A program made the translations under genes and the position numbers. The notes beneath the pieces were generated by a model, which was not told the origin of the DNA, made no database searches, and saw only the letters and a program-made list of their open reading frames with translations. A stretch of DNA of 64,000 bases from Microbotryum silenes-acaulis (lineage: Eukaryota > Basidiomycota > Microbotryomycetes > Microbotryales > Microbotryaceae), in NCBI GenBank assembly GCA_003665825.1, contig QPFY01000012.1, positions 310,001 through 374,000 of the forward strand. Direction: 5' to 3'. Positions 55,901 through 64,000 of the stretch are shown here, one piece after another (the stretch's first letter is position 1; each line of letters opens with the position of its first letter).

Positions 55901-56633
55901 GTCAATCGGTAAGCCAGAGCGGGTGTTCGTGTATTAAGTTTGACCGAGCTGAGATGTTCTAAATCGATTGAGCAGATCTCCGGAACAAAGTCGGTACAAG
56001 AGGGTGAAGTACTTCACCCCCGGTCAAGGCGCTGAGCGACCAATTCTCGAGTTCCTGTCTCGTGAAGCGAAGCCGGTCGTCGTCAGCCAGAGGCGTGCAC
56101 CAGTAAGCTAATTCGCACCCGTGACTGATGTCCGATTACCGTTCAGCTCTAATCTAGCGGTACTATTTCACGGTGCCCAGGAGAACGAACCCCCACCCCA
56201 TAATGGCCACGCCTCCCCCGCATCGACCGATCCCATCATCCAAACCCAATCCCAATCTGCTGCGCAAACGGTCACCTCCCAAGTCGCCAACGGTCCTGCT
56301 CAAGCATCCGCCTCGACCATCGTCCCCAACACACCTGAGACGTCTCAGCTTCTACCTAAACCTTCGAGGACGGGTCAGTTCGCCGACGAGATCCAGTCAT
56401 CGGAGATGGAAATTACGGATTCGCTCGGATTCGCCCCTTCTACCTTCGAGGAAACGTCTGCATTCCCGAATCGAGCGGCTCCGATTGCGCAGGAAGCCTT
56501 GTCAGAGAAAGCCAAGGGGAAACGTAAAGCCGAGGAGGAGGTACCACAAGGAGGCGGGAATGATGGTACCCTGAAACTGCCGGTACAGAGGAAGGTCAAG
56601 AGGAGTCGAGCGATCGAGGCGCTGGAAGTTTGA
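52925..56633 (+). CDS. HOP1: Meiotic chromosome-axis protein Hop1: HORMA + PHD-like finger + winged helix
   Basis: Axis component that recruits the recombination machinery and checkpoint kinases in meiotic prophase. The first coding exon is only 9 nt (52925-52933), joined to 53027. HORMA domain: SSLTHISQLLRTGISCVTFL, RGIFED-DNFVNAAIR across intron 53201-53299, ASREADLLLDYL, FKLGYVERL, LAIFHDPEEPDNIVEAYTFS, LPRRRYIDMRLYFTENAPED and LSCHYISIAH. A linker follows, then a PHD-like zinc finger built over small exons: MMNRCDCGCLPNTAEGAFRC, SGVCQISKHFSCYGFATRP and ICYACRTAD. Next is a winged-helix-like segment, RRTAIEVLWNDGVPLVSEL then AARLGTDRQDAAAIIQRL. A Gly/Arg linker (GRGRGRGRVRGRGAPRGRG) and a basic C-terminus (VQRKVKRSRAIEALEV), a possible closure-motif region, complete it. 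About a dozen introns; a few junctions in the HORMA part (near 53595 and 53750) remain uncertain. Confidence 0.9.
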
Positions 56634-56834
56634 GGGGTTCAACAGGAAGGGCAAGGTTTGCATTTGCACAGGAAGAGGCCAATGGATCGACATGTATCTA
56701 CTTCTCCATTCTCTACATGTATATCTACTTCTCCGCATGGTTCAGTTGATACACTTGTAGTCATCTTTCACTCACATGATATTCAGTATCTCAACCTCGT
56801 TACACATGATTTCGTCGCACACGAATCGTGCATC
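56634..56834. other. Short convergent gap between HOP1 and NCA2
   Basis: About 200 bp of 3' UTR-type sequence with two near-identical TCTACTTCTCC words (near 56697 and 56724). No gene. Confidence 0.5.
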
Positions 56835-59302
56835 CTACGCAATGCCTTCCCACCCCAACGCTGTCCCCCACCTCCACATCCTCTCAACCATCTTAGCCCT
56901 CTTTTCCGGTTTGGCCCTAGCTCCTTCATCTTCAATCGCCCTCACATCCTCCAAGAACGCCTGCCTCAACTGCGTATCCCGACTAGGGAAGATGCCCCTC
57001 TTGGCGTAATTCCTCAGGTTCGTCAAACACAACAAGACCAAACCCTGCGTCAACTTTTCCTTTTCACCGATTCGATCACCCTTAGAGATTTTGGTCGGCG
57101 CCTCTATGTCCCTAGGAGGCGCCAACAACAAATCCAACTGCCTCGTACTCAACCAACACCTCTTACCCCACTCCTTTCTCCTCTTCTTACTACTCCCATC
57201 CCTCCTCGTAAAACCCTTGATCCAGTTACCGAACGCGAAAAGGACGAGGATCGAAGGTGCAACACCTACGAATCCAAAGGTGAGTTGTTGGGAGCGGAGC
57301 ATTTTTTCGATACCATCCATGGCGAGGGCGACGTCGACTTTGACTTTTTGCACTTGGATTAGGAGGGTGCGGATTAAGGAGCCGGAGATAGCGGATCGGA
57401 GGGGGGACTTTGGGGGGTTGGGGAATAGAGTGGAGGTGTCGGGATCAGCTTGGGGTCAGCATCTAAGGCTGTAAAGGTATGACTCACTTTGAGATCATGT
57501 TCGAACGCTTTCAAAACGGGTGTCAAATCCCCCGCTCGAACCTTATCCCTCAAATCACCCAATTGCGCCTCCGAAAGCTTGTACTCGTCCCTCCCGAAAT
57601 CAATCACCATCCTCTCCAAACTCTGAGCGCTCGACACAAATGGACCCCGACTAATCAGCCTCATCGATCAACACCCCAAAAACTACAAGAGGCCTTGCCT
57701 CCTCAGCTAGAACTCACATCCAAATCACTCTTCAACGTCTCCTTGCCCGTCAAACTCATGCCTCCTTCACCCCGCACGGTCTCAAAGATGCCCTTGACAG
57801 GTTCCAAAACCCAATCCATGACAAACTTTTGGAGCGTATCAACCGCGTCCCTAGCGTAGTGCAGCAAATCGTGGCGCGAATTGTAGATCGTTCGGCCGAT
57901 ACCGTAAGAGACGAGAGGGACGGCGAGGAGGTAGGGCCAGGCGCGGGTGAGGAAGGGGGGTCGCGAGACTTGCTCGAGTTGGGTTTCGAGCGTCTTGGCT
58001 TGGGCGACCATCGTTCTCGTGAGGAGGGTGTGTAACGCTCGAGCACATTCTTGCGCTGACGATGGCTTGCTCGCTTCGGGTGAGGATGGCAGGTTCGATG
58101 AAGAATTGGGCGAGGTCGCGAGTGCTGACGTGAGATGAACCAAGGTGGTCCAACATGCATCCTTGAGCGCGTCCAACGTCGCAGGTTCTTGATCCGTCGT
58201 CGTCAACACAGCCGGTAGAGTCCTCTCAGAACAATTCTTGCCGTCATCGTCGTTCGCTTTTTGTAGTTCTTGGTGATCTCCATCAATCGAACGCTGAGGC
58301 GCCAACGTCAATTCGCCAATGTTGATGGCCAGACTTTGCCTCGTCTGACGAATCGTCTTGCGCCGATGAAAGATCTCTTGCCTCGTCAACGCCAAAGGGG
58401 AGAGCGTGAGGAAGAACAAGGAGCGGGTCGTCTTTTTGGCCAGTCGAGTGGCATGGGAGAAGGAGACGCCCCCACTTGAGGTGACGGCCAGAGTCGAGTC
58501 GTCGATTCCAAATGGATCGAGAGCATCCGTTGGGGAAGCTACACCCGTCGAGGTGGCAAGGTGAGGGAAGATGGCGGTGACGAGGAGCGAAGGGGGAAGA
58601 GCGGTTCGGTAGGTCGACCAAGAGAGATAGGACGGCGCAGGTCGACTCGAGTGCAGGGCGGCGATGGTGAGATCGCGCAGTCGGGTCACCAACGTCGTGG
58701 AGAGCGAGACCAGCCTCGATGGGGTAGCTGTTGGTGGAGGAAGTGCGTCAGTCGGGGAGTGCTTTGCAAGTTACTCTGCGCGAGAGCTCACTCTGCAACA
58801 AGTACCATCCCTGATCCCAAGCATCGGTTTCTCTGTCGGCCCACCACTCGTCCTCTTGCGCAAGGTCGCTCGCCTGCTGCATCAGTTGCTTGAGCACCAG
58901 ACCATAGGCCGAGATGGTCATATGCGCGAGAGTAACATATTCGATCGACTGTAGCTGGTTCGATGATTGTGCCTGAGCTTGAAGGGAGGGCCGATCATTC
59001 GAGGAGGTTGATAACGATGCCGATGACGATGGGAAGGCCTGATCGAGCAACGAGGCGAGCTCGAATGACGAAGCGGGGTGGGAAGGATGCAGCTTGGATA
59101 GGATGGACCGCAAGGAGGAGGCACGATCTTGGATCACCTGAGCACGGGTTGCGGTTCCATCCACGGCTGTGGGCTGGGAAGCTACAGGTGGTGTGGGCGA
59201 GGACGAGTCGAGGTCGGACTCATCGGCCGCTTCGAGAAGAAGAGGGGTCAGACTTGACAGGGAAGAGCCGAGTGACGCGGCCAAGTCACTGGCGTAGGTC
59301 AT
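56835..59302 (-). CDS. NCA2: Mitochondrial Nca2-like protein (nuclear control of ATPase)
   Basis: Family required with Nca3 in yeast for proper expression of mitochondrial ATP synthase subunits 6 and 8; membrane-associated. Starts at ATG 59302 (MTYASDLAASLGSSLSSLTP). An early helical block is LAHMTISAYGLVLKQLMQQA and DEWWADRETDAWDQGWYLLQ; an intron near 58791 joins it to TRLRDLTIAALH. The NCA2 domain proper runs from ARALHTLLTRTMVAQAKTLE and WPYLLAVPLVSYGIGRTIY through FVMDWVLEPVKGIFETVRG and MSLTGKETLKSDL to LERMVIDFGRDEYKLSEAQL. It continues VQKVKVDVALAMDGIEKML, LTFGFVGVAPSILVLFAFG (membrane span) and GLVLLCLTNLRNYAKRG. The D-x-x-L-M-x-x-D-x-x-L-x-S-Q pattern is the family hallmark. No long presequence is evident. 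Divergent from glutathione reductase. Confidence 0.93.
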
Positions 59303-61657
<2,355 letters not shown>

Positions 61658-61814
61658 AAAGACTACAACTAACCAAACATAGACTCTGCCTTGGACCTGA
61701 ATTGTTGGCGCTCTTTTTTTAATGTAATACGAATTTCGATAAAAAAACTATTCACGGACCCTCGCCGAGCCTAGAACAAGATGTCGAGTGCAATGATCAC
61801 TGCAACCTGCCCTC

Positions 61815-63277
61815 TCAAAGCTCGCCTTCAAAGTCGAGAATGATGGGGACATGATCCGAAGGTCCATAAGCCTCGAGTCGGATTTCGCATGCCTTGACCT
61901 TGTCCAAGATCCTTTCCGAGACCTGCATATGTGAAAGGCATGCTTCTTCAGTACCGCTGCTCTGAAGCCGAACAGAGAACAGGAAAAAAACGCACCACGA
62001 AATGATCCAACCTCCACCCAATCCCCTTGGTCCTACAATCGAACCTCAACGAGAAATACGTATACCACCCCACTCTGTCCGGATGCCTTTCCCTCCAAAC
62101 ATCGACCAACCTCCCCCCTTTCCCCCCTTCCCCACCTCGCAATTGTCTTTCAAAAGCGTGAATTTCCTCATCCGTACACCCCGCCGATTTATTGTGGTTC
62201 GTTTTCCAATTCCTTATATCGTCAGGCGCAGGAACGACGTTGAGGTCCCCACACCAGATGATGGGTTTGAGAGCGTCGAGTTGTTGGAGGTAAAGTGAAA
62301 AGTCGTGATTCCATTGCGATTTACGAGGAAGGGTTTTCAGGTCCTGCCCGGCGTTGGGGACGTAGGTTCCTATGAGGAAGTGGGAGTTGAATTCGAGGGT
62401 GATGCAGCCTAATAGAAAAAAAAAAAGGGGGGGGGGGGGGGGGGATGCATGAGATTGGGTGCCATAAAGCAAAATAATGGACCTTGTTGGACGACTGACG
62501 ACCCGCTTCGGCAGCTTGATCGGAACTGGTCGGCAACCCGAACGTGATGGACTTGGGTTCAATCTTGGACAAGATCGCCGTGCCCGAATATCCCTTCTTG
62601 CTAGGATCGACTCCCCAATATCGGTACTGGTAATCGAACGAGATCAGAGGCGCAAAGAACGGTTAGTCCCAAGGTCGGGGTGGGGATTCGAGGAGAACTT
62701 GCGGGATAGTTGTCATTGAGGAAAGCAAAGTTCGGGTCGGCCATCTTCGTCTCGGTCAAGACGAGGATGTCGGCTGCTTCGGCTTGGATATACCTCTCCA
62801 TACCCTTTGATGAAGCGCAATGTGGACCCCCAAGAAAAAGGAAACAGGTCAGTCCAAAACATGGTCACGACCGAATATTAGGGGTGGACAGCCGAAACTC
62901 ACCTTGTTCTCCGCCGCTCTTATGCCACAGACATTCCAAGCGCTGATCCTGACCTGCCCTTCAGGTCGTTGGGGGTACGGTGGCATCGGGTCGGGCAAGG
63001 TCTTGTTCGTAGGTAAAGTCGGATCGAGTGGTTGGACAGGTCCAGGTTTGGGCTTGGGTGCTTTCGGTTCTTTGGGCGCTTTCGGTTCTTTGACCGTCTT
63101 CTTGGACTTTTTCTTGGGAGGTGCTGCCACTTGTTCTTCAGCAGCGGAGGAAGGCGAATCGACGGTGGCCTCGCCCAGGGCTGAGAGAGGGGAATCCTCT
63201 GGTACGAGTGGCGGCTGTGGCCAGGTTGGCGACGCGTTGACTGGCACGGGCAACGACTTCCGTTTCCTCGGCGCCAT
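61815..63277 (-). CDS. Apurinic/apyrimidinic endonuclease, APE1 / exonuclease III family
   Basis: Base-excision repair enzyme that cuts 5' of abasic sites. ATG 63277 (MAPRKRKSLPVPVNAS) begins a Lys/Pro-rich nuclear tail (PKKKSKKTVKEPKAPKEPKA). The catalytic fold follows: VRISAWNVCGIRAAENK (metal-site Asn), ADILVLTETKMADPNF (catalytic Glu), RYWGVDPSKKGYSGTAILSK, FLIGTYVPNAGQDLKTLPRK (Tyr), IIWCGDLNVVPAPDDIRNW (Asp/Asn), SAGCTDEEIHAF, WYTYFSLRFDCRTKGIGWRL, DHFVV and the final YGPSDHVPIILDFEGEL (Asp-His pair). All catalytic positions are present. It lacks the long zinc-finger (GRF) tail of Apn2, so it is the APE1 type. One intron has a C18-T11 polypyrimidine tract. Confidence 0.94.
62416..62444. 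repeat. A11-G18 tract (C18-T11 on the coding strand) before an intron acceptor
   Basis: Eleven A followed by eighteen G on the plus strand. Read on the minus strand it is C18 then T11 then CTATTAG, directly in front of the exon encoding CITLEFNSHFLIGTY of the AP endonuclease. Confidence 0.85.
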
Positions 63278-63620
63278 GGTTGTGTATTTGGCGTGGAACG
63301 ACGAAGGAACGGTGAGAGCGACCACGCTTCTTGGCCCAAGGAACAGCAACGATCGGAGGAGGTGAAGGCGTTTAATCGTGGTCGGATGGTCGTTCGAGTG
63401 ACGTGGAGGAGGAGTTGAGTTGCCGTGAGCATCGCGCGGGCGCACACGAGATCAGTTGCCGCGTGTGGCGTTATTACGAACGCGTTCCTCGTTAATTAAT
63501 TCATTAGCGATCGGTTGAGTCGCGTTGCTGGCGTGCTCTCCGCGCGACGATCTCTCTCTCTCTCTGTCTCGGCGCACGCCCACCCGCTTCGGCACGCCCT
63601 CCTCCACCCCCCATGAATGC
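63278..63620. promoter_or_regulatory. Divergent promoter of the AP endonuclease and the last gene
   Basis: About 340 bp. It contains the palindrome GAACGCGTTC around an ACGCGT hexamer and a CT dinucleotide run (about 63552-63563) near the right-hand gene. Confidence 0.5.
63480..63485. promoter_or_regulatory. ACGCGT hexamer within the palindrome GAACGCGTTC
   Basis: Single MCB-like site about 200 bp upstream of the AP endonuclease ATG; the palindrome spans 63478-63487. Confidence 0.4.
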
Positions 63621-64000
63621 ATGCGCTACATCATCTTTGACGAGCCACCCACTGCGACCCAAGTGATCGAGCGCGGCGAGAGAACGACGACCAGCAGCGG
63701 TCCAGTATGGTATTCACACCAGATCGAGCTCGTCTTCCCACCCGCGAATCCACACCGTACGAGCGTGCTTGCTCAAGATCCCGATATTTCGACTCAACTT
63801 GTCGGTGGTCTGAGATGGGTCGATCGAGATGAGTCGTTCTCGAGGGTGATGATGCCTTGGGGTGCTCCTGCCGCGACGGGGACGGCCATGGATGAGGACG
63901 AGACACGCTTTGGAGCGACGATCCTCGAGGAGGAATCAAACCAAGGATTCAGTTTGGCATCAGGTGAGAGTTTTTCCTTTCCGAACCATGTCGTACCAGA
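63621..64000 (+). CDS. N-terminal part of an unidentified protein (continues past the window)
   Basis: From ATG 63621 the frame is open for about 114 codons to a good donor (GTGAGA) at 63964, and also through it to the window end. The sequence starts MRYIIFDEPPTATQVIERG, with WYSHQIELVFPPANPHRTS, LVGGLRWVDRDESFSRVMM and an acidic MDEDETRFGATILEEE. I do not recognise a family. No signal peptide or membrane span is visible. An ATG at 63613 is in another frame and stops quickly, so 63621 is preferred. Confidence 0.5.
   Translation, partial: MRYIIFDEPPTATQVIERGERTTTSSGPVWYSHQIELVFPPANPHRTSVLAQDPDISTQLVGGLRWVDRDESFSRVMMPWGAPAATGTAMDEDETRFGATILEEESNQGFSLASGESFSFPNHVVP

Noticed and set aside
63631..63939. 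102-codon minus-strand frame at the right edge
   Set aside because: It lies opposite the longer plus-strand frame from ATG 63621, which has a better start and a good donor.

Overview
The window reads as nuclear DNA of a GC-rich basidiomycete fungus, probably a yeast-like Pucciniomycotina such as the Rhodotorula / Sporobolomyces / Microbotryum group. The evidence is dense short introns (about 50-110 nt) in almost every gene, very small exons, fungus-specific families (glyoxal oxidase, Zn2Cys6 regulator, Irs4-type EH protein, Hop1, Nca2) and the sequence style of the conserved proteins. The exact species is not determined. Exon structures were worked out by eye from splice signals plus protein-family continuity. 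No operons, CRISPR arrays, rRNA or tRNA genes were seen.

Layout: a partial glutaminyl-cyclase-like gene (1-316, minus); the CAF-1 large subunit (727-4065, minus), divergent from the clamp-loader subunit Rfc2/RFC4 (4769-6359, plus); mitochondrial Sam37/metaxin (6527-8202); two splicing factors, the CD2BP2/Lin1 GYF protein (8576-10357) and Slt11/RBM22 (10798-12108); a many-exon gene of unknown function (12469-14604); a 2-kb gap; a Zn2Cys6 transcription factor (16666-20441); an AT-rich island; a flavin monooxygenase (21195-23134, minus); a PhoD-like phosphatase (23587-26474); the ribosome-biogenesis WD protein Pwp1 (27233-29351); a very large Ser-rich unknown protein (to 35106); Leu4 (35562-37867, minus); an Irs4-type EH protein (38382-39749); the telomere protein Rap1 (40068-43229); C1-tetrahydrofolate synthase (43599-47017, minus); a Trm140/METTL2-type tRNA methyltransferase (47322-49003); a glyoxal/galactose-oxidase-type copper radical oxidase (49624-52518, minus); the meiotic axis protein Hop1 (52925-56633); mitochondrial Nca2 (56835-59302, minus); glutathione reductase (59637-61657); an APE1/ExoIII-type AP endonuclease (61815-63277, minus); and the start of an unknown gene (63621-64000).

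The genes do not form one pathway, but themes recur. Chromosome maintenance is heavily represented (CAF-1, RFC, Rap1, Hop1, APE1). The CAF-1/RFC intergenic region holds three ACGCGT (MCB-like) hexamers exactly 24 bp apart, and Rap1 and the AP endonuclease also carry ACGCG-type sites upstream. Leu4, C1-THF synthase, glutathione reductase and possibly the tRNA methyltransferase each have two in-frame ATGs, with a targeting-like peptide between them, which suggests one gene serving mitochondria and cytosol. Splicing is unusual: several introns fit only as GC-AG introns, a zinc-cluster motif is spread over four exons as short as 13 nt, and long C-homopolymers stand directly before 3' splice sites. 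C1-THF synthase carries one apparent 1-nt frameshift. No clear multi-gene novel system was found; the strongest leads are the regulatory arrays, the Rap1 and Hop1 architectures and the splicing oddities.
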